The notes under the pieces are model-generated. The model had not been told where the DNA came from. It made no database searches and worked only from the letters and a program-made list of their open reading frames with translations. Positions 1 through 6,774 of a stretch of 32,050 nt of DNA are shown piece by piece. Source of the stretch: a virus; IMG/VR virus record IMGVR_UViG_3300042448_001750, positions 1 to 32,050 of that record; one strand, 5' to 3'. Both the position numbers and the translations under genes were made by a program. The first letter of the stretch is position 1. The number at the start of each line of letters is the position of its first letter.

Positions 1-804
1 AGATTTTTTTGTTTTAGATTCCATCATGAAATCGTCTTCTTCTTCAAAATCCATTTCATCTTCGTCGTCAAAAGAGATTTCATATATAGTTTCTGAATCC
101 ATCATGTCATCCATGTCTTCTTCTTCCATCATGTCATCCATGTCTTCTTCTTCCATCATGTCATCCATGTCTTCTTCTTCCATCATTTCTTCGAAATCCA
201 TTTCTTCGAAATCCATTTCTTCTTCATCTTCGAATTCCATTTCTTCGTCGTCTTCATTACCGAAAACTTTAGATACGATTGATTCAATAGAGTCATCTTC
301 TTCATCCATTTCCTCATATTCTTCGTTCTCTTCGTCCCACATTTCAAACATCTCCTCGTCTCCTTCTTGAACAATCATGTATTCTTTGTTTGTTTCGTTA
401 TCCTTAAGATTGATATTACCAGCACTATCTTTTTTAACGATGATTTTATCCTCAGGGTCCATCAATTCGAATACACGAAGAACTTGTTCATCAGATTGAC
501 CAGTCAAGTCGATTGTGTCCATAGAGTCCATAGACATCATATCTTCGTCTTCATTATCAGTATCCATGTCATCACCTTCTTCGTCGTCCATTTCTGGCTC
601 TTCCATTTCAGGCTCTTCCATGTCAACATCTGTTTCAATCTCTGCGTCTTCTTCTTCTTGTTCAGATAGAGATTCTTTTACTAATTCTTTGATTTCTTCC
701 TTCATTGTTGAAGCAAGTATTCCTTTTGCATTTTCAGCAACCGCCTCCTCCAAATTTTTCATTTGGATGATTGCTTCTTCTACTAAAGATTTTTCTTTTG
801 CCAT
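1..804 (-). CDS. gp22-like prohead core/scaffold protein, 3' end outside window
   Basis: A 268-codon open frame starts at the ATG at 804 and is still open at the left edge, so the C-terminus is missing. The N-terminal ~50 residues look helical (MAKEKSLVEEAIIQM, then KEEIKELVKESLSEQ). The rest is extremely acidic and Met-rich, with a nine-residue unit MEEEDMDDM repeated three times in a row. The gene follows a gp21-type protease gene, where T4 carries the gp22 scaffold, and T4 core proteins are likewise acidic, helical and digested by gp21. LVKES and LVEEA fit the loose gp21 cleavage pattern [LI]xE/[AGS]. The assignment rests on gene order and composition, because scaffold sequences diverge too fast to recognise by eye. 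It is preceded by two copies of the late motif, suggesting strong late expression. Confidence 0.6.
   Translation of the reverse strand, partial: MAKEKSLVEEAIIQMKNLEEAVAENAKGILASTMKEEIKELVKESLSEQEEEDAEIETDVDMEEPEMEEPEMDDEEGDDMDTDNEDEDMMSMDSMDTIDLTGQSDEQVLRVFELMDPEDKIIVKKDSAGNINLKDNETNKEYMIVQEGDEEMFEMWDEENEEYEEMDEEDDSIESIVSKVFGNEDDEEMEFEDEEEMDFEEMDFEEMMEEEDMDDMMEEEDMDDMMEEEDMDDMMDSETIYEISFDDEDEMDFEEEDDFMMESKTKKS
100..180 (-). repeat. 27-bp tandem repeat x3 inside the scaffold gene
   Basis: Three identical 27-bp units lie head to tail at 100-126, 127-153 and 154-180. Each encodes nine acidic/Met residues in frame. A shorter two-copy 15-bp repeat (FEEMD coding) follows at about 189-220. Because units are multiples of three, copy number can change without breaking the frame. 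Confidence 0.9.
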
Positions 805-814
805 TTTATATTTT

Positions 815-828
815 TATATATAAATATT
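815..828 (-). promoter_or_regulatory. late-type motif, proximal copy (gp22-like gene)
   Basis: The coding strand reads AATATTTATATATA, with 15 nt between TATTTAT and the ATG at 804. It belongs to the RTATTTAT family found before twelve start codons in this window. Confidence 0.5.
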
Positions 829-841
829 ACCAATTCCTAAA

Positions 842-863
842 AAAGTCGTTTTTTGACTTTCTT
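842..863 (-). terminator. small hairpin with T-run between the two late motifs
   Basis: On the minus strand AAAGTC pairs with GACTTT around an A-rich loop and runs into T residues. It is short and weak, and could attenuate the distal promoter or be chance in AT-rich DNA. Confidence 0.3.
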
Positions 864-884
864 CAGAATTAGTTTTTTTATTTG

Positions 885-896
885 TATATAAATATT
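885..896 (-). promoter_or_regulatory. late-type motif, distal copy (gp22-like gene)
   Basis: The coding strand reads AATATTTATATA, a second copy of the RTATTTAT motif about 70 bp further from the gp22-like start. It lies downstream of the strong terminator at 916-943, so it would begin a new transcription unit. Confidence 0.5.
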
Positions 897-915
897 TCCG
901 TTTTGACAAAAAAAT

Positions 916-943
916 AAAAAGGAGGTCATTTGACCTCCTTTTT
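916..943. terminator. strong bidirectional intrinsic terminator
   Basis: AAAAAGGAGGTCA and TGACCTCCTTTTT form a perfect 13-bp inverted repeat with a 2-nt spacer, flanked by A and T tracts. It separates the 69-aa gene from the scaffold gene. Confidence 0.9.
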
Positions 944-974
944 AAAATTGATTATTAAATTATTGAAATTTAAA

Positions 975-1184
975 TTATTCTATCACCTCATCAATCTTAC
1001 TTTCAACAATCGCGGTTATTCTCCAATCTTGTGTATAATGTTCGAACACCTTGGTTACTTTTGCTTCTACATCAGTTGGATTATAACCCTTAACCAACTT
1101 TTCTTCTTTTTGTTTTTTTACCTTTCCTGATTCGGCATCAACCATATCAATGGTAACACGTGCGATGAAATATTTTTCGTCCAT
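975..1184 (-). CDS. small protein resembling the N-terminal part of DUF4494
   Basis: 69 residues with no membrane segment or signal peptide. The pattern of a beta strand (YFIARVTIDMV), a Gly-Lys turn (ESGKVKKQKEE), a short strand and then a helix (DVEAKVTKVFEHY) resembles the start of the Bacteroidota family DUF4494, whose members are about twice as long. This is recognition by eye and is moderate at best. It sits between the gp21-type protease and the scaffold gene, 10 nt from the protease stop, and is probably co-transcribed with the protease. Function unknown. A small head-assembly role is possible from position only. Confidence 0.65.
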   Translation of the reverse strand: MDEKYFIARVTIDMVDAESGKVKKQKEEKLVKGYNPTDVEAKVTKVFEHYTQDWRITAIVESKIDEVIE

Positions 1185-1194
1185 AATAAATGTT

Positions 1195-1917
1195 TTAATA
1201 TCCTAAATAATCGGACAATTTTTTCATTAAGTCAAGAGATTTGTTACCTGAAGGTCCAACTTCTCTTTCAGTTCTCATTCTTTGTTCCTCTTCTAAGTTT
1301 TCTTCAAACTGATGTCTTTCATCAGGTTCTAAGAAAAGATACGCACCTGGCGTAGAAGGGGAAGATACAAGGTCAAAACAAATTAATTCAAAATCATCTT
1401 GAACTTCGTTTTGTTCTCCAACTTTTTTAAGAGAACCTACTCCTCTTGAAGAGATTCCTAATGTAACCCCTTGTCTTAAGTAATTTGCCGCTAAGTCTCC
1501 CTTTGTCGAACAAACTCCTCTTTCGTGAAAACCAGGACTTGTTAAAAGTTTAAGTTTTCCCATAAGTACAGGACCGTCCCACCATATGTCAGTTATAATG
1601 TGAGACACTCTATCCAAGTCAATTAAAGATGATTCAGGGTGGTTTAACTCAGAAAGTGATGTACCTTTCTGAATCATCTTTTTATAATTTTCAGCTTCTC
1701 TTTTTAAAATCCTTTCAGGGTAAATTCTACCATTTCTGTTCGGGGTATTATATTTCTGTAATACGGCATAGAACTCAAAAGGTTTAGAATGGTCCAACAT
1801 AGATTTTTGTTCCATGATGTATTGATTGTTTTCTGTTTTAGGATTGATATATCCTGCGTCGTATTCAATCAATATCCCTTTCCCTGTTTGGCCAGGTTGT
1901 ATAATTTGTAAACTCAT
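1195..1917 (-). CDS. 21: prohead core protease, T4 gp21-like (peptidase family S77)
   Basis: This 240-residue protein has the hallmarks of the T4 prohead protease, which digests the scaffold and trims head proteins during maturation. His93 lies in LNHPE, the serine region is GISSRG (Ser156/157), and the conserved downstream block FDLVSSPSTPG supplies the likely acidic residue Asp182. An early YNTPNRNGRIYP segment is also typical of prohead proteases. T4 gp21 is slightly shorter (about 212 aa). The ATG at 1917 follows a late-type motif by 15 nt. Flanking portal, core-like and scaffold-like genes match the T4 head cluster. Substrates probably include the acidic scaffold gene downstream and several neighbours carrying [LI]xE[AGS] sites. 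Confidence 0.95.
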   Translation of the reverse strand: MSLQIIQPGQTGKGILIEYDAGYINPKTENNQYIMEQKSMLDHSKPFEFYAVLQKYNTPNRNGRIYPERILKREAENYKKMIQKGTSLSELNHPESSLIDLDRVSHIITDIWWDGPVLMGKLKLLTSPGFHERGVCSTKGDLAANYLRQGVTLGISSRGVGSLKKVGEQNEVQDDFELICFDLVSSPSTPGAYLFLEPDERHQFEENLEEEQRMRTEREVGPSGNKSLDLMKKLSDYLGY

Positions 1918-1932
1918 TGTCTATTTTTAATA

Positions 1933-1941
1933 ATAAATATT
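1933..1941 (-). promoter_or_regulatory. late-type motif before gp21
   Basis: The coding strand reads AATATTTAT, 15 nt before the ATG at 1917. It lies just upstream of, and abuts, the 3' end of the preceding gene. Confidence 0.5.
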
Positions 1942-2410
1942 AATGAGTTACCAATTTTACCTTACTTTCCTTTGTTTTACCATTTTTAGTTAAATGAAAT
2001 TTAAAATATTCGTTTTTTGAAAATCCATATTGTATTACATTTTTGACCATTTGTTTTAATTCGTCTCGTAGTTTAATTGACTTAAAATCTGTGATTAATT
2101 CTTTTAAGTACAGATTAATTTCTAAATTCAAAAATGATTTTTTACCTACAGTTATCCCACTTGACCTTAAGTCTAAATCGACAATAAATTTATCATCAAA
2201 AAATGACTTATTTAAAGTTTCATAAATAACATGTTTGATTGACCGACTAAAATTGAGAACAATACGATTCCAATTTTCTGAGTCTTTTATGGGTTCTACC
2301 CAAGTTTGAATGTTTAAATAGAGAGATTTAAAATTTACTGAGTCTACTGTACCATATAGTACTTTGACTGTTTTGAATCCTTGGATTCGAGAGGTTTTCC
2401 CCTTTTTCAT
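1940..2410 (-). CDS. hypothetical protein
   Basis: 156 residues, basic, with no signal peptide or membrane segment and no family I recognise. Alternating beta-rich stretches (TVKVLYGTVDSVNF, FIVDLDLRSSGITV) are followed by a helical block (KELITDFKSIKLRDELKQMVKNVI). It lies between the core-like gene and gp21 and diverges from the bS21 gene across a 93-nt spacer. A clear late motif is absent. An imperfect version (ATATGAATATTAATG) precedes the ATG. Head location suggests a structural or assembly role, but nothing in the sequence proves it. Confidence 0.7.
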   Translation of the reverse strand: MKKGKTSRIQGFKTVKVLYGTVDSVNFKSLYLNIQTWVEPIKDSENWNRIVLNFSRSIKHVIYETLNKSFFDDKFIVDLDLRSSGITVGKKSFLNLEINLYLKELITDFKSIKLRDELKQMVKNVIQYGFSKNEYFKFHLTKNGKTKESKVKLVTH

Positions 2411-2454
2411 TAATATTCATATTTTTCTGTTTATTTTATCAAAAAATAAGAATA

Positions 2455-2486
2455 TTTGTGTGATTAGTCAAAATTTATTATCTTTG
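2455..2486 (+). promoter_or_regulatory. Bacteroidota-type promoter for bS21
   Basis: TTTG at 2455-2458 and TATCTTTG at 2479-2486 are separated by 20 nt, matching the Bacteroidota primary-sigma consensus TTTG-N19/20-TAnnTTTG. Expected initiation near 2493 would give a leader of about 11 nt. Confidence 0.75.
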
Positions 2487-2503
2487 TTGATATTTGTATA
2501 TAT

Positions 2504-2695
2504 ATGCTAATCATTCTTGTTAAAAAAAACAATTTAGAGAGAGCTCTTAAAGAATACAAAAGTAAGGTTATCAAAACAAGACAGATGACTGAATTGAATA
2601 ATCGTAAAACTTTTGTTAAACCTTCAGTAAAACGCAGAAATCAATTTTCTAAAGCAAAATACGTTCAGAAAAAATTTGGTGACAATCAAGATTAA
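2504..2695 (+). CDS. rpsU: ribosomal protein bS21 homologue
   Basis: 63 residues with the bS21 pattern: a short strand (MLIILVKKN), the NLERALKEYKSKV helix, the segment KTFVKPSVKRR and a basic C-terminal helix. It is closer to the Bacteroidota form (MLII start, FxKPSV) than to E. coli S21. bS21 binds the small subunit next to the 16S 3' end. In Flavobacterium it helps hide the anti-Shine-Dalgarno sequence, so a phage copy could bias initiation toward phage mRNAs. No Shine-Dalgarno sequence lies upstream of its ATG. It is the only plus-strand gene in the head cluster and has its own host-type promoter, so it is probably early. Its TAA overlaps the stop of the convergent gene in a shared TTAA. 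Confidence 0.9.
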   Translation: MLIILVKKNNLERALKEYKSKVIKTRQMTELNNRKTFVKPSVKRRNQFSKAKYVQKKFGDNQD

Positions 2696-3405
2696 AGATT
2701 TTCTTTTAACCCTTTTAATTTAAAGTAAGTTAATTTGTCGTATTTTTCAACGGAAACTTTACTGATAGTTTCATTTATTCTATTTAAAGTTTCTGAATCT
2801 GAACCTTCTTTTAAAGTCTCTAATTTCCCTAATACACTTTCTTTAAGTGAATCAAAATTTGTTTTTAATTCTGTGTCATCAGAGTTTAAAAATTTGATTA
2901 ACTCTTTCTTTTCTGACTCATTTAAAGACTCCATATAATTTTGTATTGTTTTATTGGCAACACTAATCATTGTACTCATAGGGAGTTTAACAATTTCTTT
3001 TTCAATTGGTTTTGGTCTTTTTAATGATTCTAAAATAACTTTTTTACTTTGGATTCGTGACTCAATAGTTAAAACATCTGTTGAGAATAAGTTATCTATA
3101 TTCTCATACTGATTTTCAGTTTTAACCCCGTTAACCCAAGATTTTAATGATTGTAAATCAGAAGGTTTAATTTTATTAATACTATTTTCATAGATTGTAA
3201 TACACTCATTAATATAATCTCTTGCGATAGACTCATTCAAACCTTTTCTTGAGTTAAGTTCGTCATACAAATAAAAAACTTTAGCAATGTTCTTCTTTTC
3301 AAGAACATTTGTTTTGAAATTTTTTAATTCGTTTTTGAAAGTGTCATTTGAATAAGATTCAAGTAATACTTTTTCTATTTTAGATTTTAAGATACCAAAT
3401 TTCAT
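2692..3405 (-). CDS. putative prohead core protein (gp67/gp68 position)
   Basis: 237 residues, highly charged and predicted mostly helical, with no signal peptide. It lies directly after the portal gene, where T4 has the small core proteins gp67 and gp68. It has several sequences fitting the gp21 cleavage pattern [LI]xE[AGS]: LLES near residue 15, LNES (two), LKES and LKEG. That density is suggestive but the pattern is loose. I do not recognise the family from sequence. Position, helicity and candidate cleavage sites support an internal head or core role. Confidence 0.55.
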   Translation of the reverse strand: MKFGILKSKIEKVLLESYSNDTFKNELKNFKTNVLEKKNIAKVFYLYDELNSRKGLNESIARDYINECITIYENSINKIKPSDLQSLKSWVNGVKTENQYENIDNLFSTDVLTIESRIQSKKVILESLKRPKPIEKEIVKLPMSTMISVANKTIQNYMESLNESEKKELIKFLNSDDTELKTNFDSLKESVLGKLETLKEGSDSETLNRINETISKVSVEKYDKLTYFKLKGLKENL

Positions 3406-3419
3406 TTTCTTTTTTATTT

Positions 3420-3428
3420 ATAAATATC
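3420..3428 (-). promoter_or_regulatory. late-type motif overlapping the portal stop codon
   Basis: The coding strand reads GATATTTAT. The TGA stop of the portal gene overlaps its first bases, and the ATG at 3405 is 14 nt beyond TATTTAT. Confidence 0.5.
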
Positions 3429-5238
3429 AATCTCTTAAAAGTTTTCCCAATTGGTTTTCTATTTCCCCCAAATAATTCTTACCTTTTGATAAATCAATAA
3501 AAGAATCTTCATCGGTTAAACTATCAGTTTCTAACAAAATTTTCAAATTGTCTCTATTAAATGATTCAGGAGTTACTTCCGCTTCACCCCCTGCTGGCGG
3601 TGGAGGCGGTATTAGTGGTCCTCCTCCTTCTTCACCTCCAGGTGGTGGAGGTGGTGCTGACGCTCCTCCTGTGGCTCCTGAAACACTCTTATATAATTTA
3701 TCTACATTATCAAAAATACCTGTTTTAGTTATTATTGTTGCGGTATTAGTTAATTCAGCTCCAACCGCCTTTTCAATTCTTTGTTGTTGTAAATCAAGTT
3801 TAATTTCTTCATCAGACAACCCAAGAATATGTTTTTTAGCCCAAGAAACTGAAACAGGTGCGATACCCTCAATAGCAGCGACCGCGTCTTTGTATAATAA
3901 TATTTTTTCTTTCCATACATCAATTTTTAATAAGTCCGCCTGTGTAGATGGGTTTGTAAGACCTAAAGTAAAATTACTTAACTCATCTTCAAATCCCAAT
4001 AAGAATAAATGTATGATTGCAATTTTATTAAGTTCTGCAATCATAGATTTTTGAATTCTGTTAATAGTTCTTGCGAAACGAATATCAAGTAATGATAAAT
4101 TTTTACCGTCACCTACCGCCTCCTCAAACCCTAAATAAGCTTTAGGAATTCTTAATGCGGTTACAAGTTTTTTCTGAATATATTCAATATCAGCAATTTC
4201 TGCCAAATTTTGAGCCCCAGGTAAAGTGTCAATTGGGTTTGGTGCTGCTGGGTCACGTACAGGAATAAAATAATCTTGGTCTACCGCCATTTGATTAAAT
4301 CTCATATCAACATTTCCTGACTTACTATCAACAATTTGACTTCTTTTAAATTTATTAGCGACACGTTGTACATAAGGTTCAACATCCGCATCATCCATGT
4401 TCCCAACAAATACTTTAAATACTCGTCTCTCTGGCGCTCTTGAAGTTCTATAAATTAACATGGCATCTTCAGATAACAATAACTGTTTCCAAATACGTCT
4501 TGCTTTTTCTAACATAGATGTTCCGTAAGGAAGTTTTCTATCGTCACCTAATAATCTAAAATGAGCAATTTCCCATGAATTAAACTCCATGTCTTTTGCT
4601 TTCCACTTAAATCTTAGTCCTTTATTTTCTTTTGGTTCATCGACATGTTGAGCGGAACCTTGTGATGGCATCCCCCTTTCTAAACGTTCAATTTCTATGT
4701 TTGGGAGTTGCATACATCCCACAACTCCTTTGTCAGCATCTAATTTTAAATAAACAAAATTATCACCGTATTTACATGTGTTTCTTGTCCACATTGGTAA
4801 ATTGGTATTAACGTCCAAAACATTATTGAATAAATCCGCCAAAATTCCTTTTATTCTTTTCGACTCAGAATAAATTTGTAACATGTAACCATTTTGGTCA
4901 ACAGTTGTTGACTCTTCTCCATAAATGTCTAAAGCGGCTGAAATCTCAGGAGTATATTCCATAGATTCATAATCGTAAAAAGATGCTAAACGAGTTGGTT
5001 CGTAATAAACCGCTTGGGTGTAAAGATTACTTTCGATTTTAGTCCATTGGTTTGCTAAGTAATAGGTTTGTTGTGCTTGTAATAATTCTTTTTCGTATTC
5101 TTGTTTAGAAGTAGTTTTAAGTAGCTCTCTTCTGTCAAATTTATAAGTTGGGTAATCTTGATTAAGTAAGGCGTTTGGTCCAAAAGCGTGGGACAATCTT
5201 TGCCAAACTGTAAGATTATTATTTTGATTATTTTCCAT
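3427..5238 (-). CDS. 20: portal vertex protein, T4 gp20-like
   Basis: 603 residues against about 524 in T4 gp20. The portal dodecamer forms the DNA entry channel, nucleates head assembly and docks terminase. Recognisable segments include the N-terminal YESMEYTPEISAALDIYGEE block, the central region with LPYGTSMLEKARRIWKQL and MLIYRTSRAPERRVFKVFVG, and the FMQ/DQDYFIPV region typical of T4-like portals. Unusual is a Pro/Gly-rich insert near the C-terminus (about residues 525-552) with two PPPPP runs and GGEEGGG. Such flexible tracts are not part of T4 gp20. It is followed by an acidic tail ending LGEIENQLGKLLRD. The ATG at 5238 has no clear late motif, so expression may depend on read-through from upstream. 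Confidence 0.95.
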   Translation of the reverse strand: MENNQNNNLTVWQRLSHAFGPNALLNQDYPTYKFDRRELLKTTSKQEYEKELLQAQQTYYLANQWTKIESNLYTQAVYYEPTRLASFYDYESMEYTPEISAALDIYGEESTTVDQNGYMLQIYSESKRIKGILADLFNNVLDVNTNLPMWTRNTCKYGDNFVYLKLDADKGVVGCMQLPNIEIERLERGMPSQGSAQHVDEPKENKGLRFKWKAKDMEFNSWEIAHFRLLGDDRKLPYGTSMLEKARRIWKQLLLSEDAMLIYRTSRAPERRVFKVFVGNMDDADVEPYVQRVANKFKRSQIVDSKSGNVDMRFNQMAVDQDYFIPVRDPAAPNPIDTLPGAQNLAEIADIEYIQKKLVTALRIPKAYLGFEEAVGDGKNLSLLDIRFARTINRIQKSMIAELNKIAIIHLFLLGFEDELSNFTLGLTNPSTQADLLKIDVWKEKILLYKDAVAAIEGIAPVSVSWAKKHILGLSDEEIKLDLQQQRIEKAVGAELTNTATIITKTGIFDNVDKLYKSVSGATGGASAPPPPPGGEEGGGPLIPPPPPAGGEAEVTPESFNRDNLKILLETDSLTDEDSFIDLSKGKNYLGEIENQLGKLLRD

Positions 5239-5281
5239 ATACTAATTTTAATTCTTTAATTATATAATTAAATAGTTTTTA

Positions 5282-6760
5282 TCACGTTATGTTCCACCTA
5301 GTTTTTAAGAACTGTGACACCCAATAATGAGTTACTTCATTGTGCATTGTGTCAAAAATTAAAAAGTCAGCAATATATCCTTTCATCACTCTTGGAGTTG
5401 ATAATGAGCTTAGAGCTCCTATATGTAGTGGTATTGTATTAGGGTCAGTGTCTGTTGGTACATTAGTTTGTGTTACTGAATTACTTAAAATACCATTTAT
5501 ATAAGAGTAAGCTGCGGTTGTTATTAAATCCAAAGTATCTTGAGCTCTTATAGACATTACTCTTAAATTTTTACCGTCTAAAATACCACTATTGGCATTA
5601 GTTTCTATTGGTAAGTTTAAAACTGTAAAGCTGCCAGGCCCTCCACTACCGTTTCTAACTTGGAAACTAATGTTCCAATCTCCTATGCTAGTGATGTTTA
5701 TTAATGATATCCCTCTCGACGCTGATGGTGTTGATATAGAGTTATTAAATAATCCGTAACTAATTGGGTTTGATTCAGGTTTTGTAACTAAATAAATTGT
5801 ATACGAATATCTTTGTTGGTACATAAAATCTAATGGTGTTACACTATCAGTATAATAATATTGGTTAGCACATCCACCTGTTATATCGCCAGGAAAATAA
5901 ATCATATCTTCACCTGATAAGGTTGACCAATAAGGTGAACAAGTTACAGATGATGATGAGGATATTGCCAAATAATTAAAATCATTGACTCTATACAAAC
6001 GAGATATCGGGTTACCAGATACTGATGGTGATGGAGTTAAAAATGAAGGGTAATAGGATGAGTAATAAAGTAATGGTTGACCTAAACTCAATGGGTCAAT
6101 TTCACAATTAGGTAAATCAATTACATATCCATTAGATACCTCAACAATATAATAACTAGGTCCAAGAATATCTTCAAATACATAAAATCCATCGGGTATT
6201 GTTTCACACGCGGTTGATAATGGAACATCTAAATAAACATAATCACCAATTTGGGCTGGTGTATTTATAAGTCTAATACCATAAGAGCTTGCAGGAACTA
6301 TTGCAGTGTTTAATAAATATAATCCTTCACACGCGGCGGTTATACCTGTTGTTATATTTACACCATTAACATCGTGGTAAGCAAAAGTTAAAGTTAAACC
6401 AGATGGTCTTGAACAAGTTACAGTAGGTGTTGGAGTATTAGTTATTGTTGGGGTAACAGTAGTAGTAACTGTGGGTGTTGGTGTATTAGTTATTGTTGGG
6501 GTTACAGTAGGAGTAGTCGTTGGGGTTAATGTTTGAGTTACAGTAGGAGTAGGGGTAGTCGTTGGGGTTAATGTTTGAGTTACAGTAGGAGTAGGAGTAG
6601 GCGTTGGTGTTTGAGGAGGTCTTGGGATTCTCCCTATTTGTTTATGTATGTGTATTTTATCATTGGGACTTCTCTCAACAGTAAAAATACCTTGACCAGG
6701 AACATTTAACTTTGAACCTGCAAACTCCCTACCCGATTTTTTTCTTCTTTCTAAACCCAT
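5282..6760 (-). CDS. Thr/Pro-linker protein with lectin-like (LamG/concanavalin-type) C-terminus
   Basis: 492 residues from the ATG at 6760 (a TTG two codons upstream is less likely, because it crowds the late motif). Residues 1-48 are basic. Residues 49-116 are a Thr/Pro/Val repeat (units like TPTPTVTQTLTP). The remainder is beta-rich, and the last ~160 residues (from about 330) have the pattern of a LamG/concanavalin-like jelly roll: WNISFQVRNG, then NLRVMSIRAQDTLDL, a YINGIL turn, HIGALS and IADFLIFDTMH. Such proteins bind glycans or decorate capsids and fibres. It occupies the place between terminase and portal where T4 encodes tail sheath and tube. A head-decoration or adhesin role is inferred. 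Confidence 0.7.
   Translation of the reverse strand: MGLERRKKSGREFAGSKLNVPGQGIFTVERSPNDKIHIHKQIGRIPRPPQTPTPTPTPTVTQTLTPTTTPTPTVTQTLTPTTTPTVTPTITNTPTPTVTTTVTPTITNTPTPTVTCSRPSGLTLTFAYHDVNGVNITTGITAACEGLYLLNTAIVPASSYGIRLINTPAQIGDYVYLDVPLSTACETIPDGFYVFEDILGPSYYIVEVSNGYVIDLPNCEIDPLSLGQPLLYYSSYYPSFLTPSPSVSGNPISRLYRVNDFNYLAISSSSSVTCSPYWSTLSGEDMIYFPGDITGGCANQYYYTDSVTPLDFMYQQRYSYTIYLVTKPESNPISYGLFNNSISTPSASRGISLINITSIGDWNISFQVRNGSGGPGSFTVLNLPIETNANSGILDGKNLRVMSIRAQDTLDLITTAAYSYINGILSNSVTQTNVPTDTDPNTIPLHIGALSSLSTPRVMKGYIADFLIFDTMHNEVTHYWVSQFLKTRWNIT
6415..6616 (-). repeat. Thr/Pro coding tandem repeat
   Basis: Degenerate repeats of about 30-54 bp (GTAGGAGTAG and GTCGTTGGGGTTAATG cores on the plus strand) encode the TPTPTVTQTLTP linker. 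Near-identical copies at about 6511-6560 and 6553-6600 suggest recent duplication. Confidence 0.8.
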
Positions 6761-6765
6761 TTTCA

Positions 6766-6774
6766 ATAAATATT
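6766..6774 (-). promoter_or_regulatory. late-type motif overlapping the terminase stop
   Basis: The coding strand reads AATATTTAT and shares bases with the terminase TAA. TATTTAT ends 5 nt before the ATG at 6760, so a transcript starting there would be almost leaderless. Confidence 0.55.

Noticed and set aside
100-220. CRISPR-like direct repeats
   Set aside because: Repeats are contiguous, without spacers, in frame and coding.
26-370. Plus-strand Ser-rich ORF opposite the scaffold gene
   Set aside because: It is the complement of the acidic repeats (GAA/GAT codons read as TTC/ATC/TCA). The minus frame continues over 268 codons and fits the gene order.
3548-4054. 168-codon plus-strand ORF inside the portal gene
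   Set aside because: Mirror of the Pro/Gly-rich portal region. The portal frame is certain, and the antisense frame has no motif or promoter.
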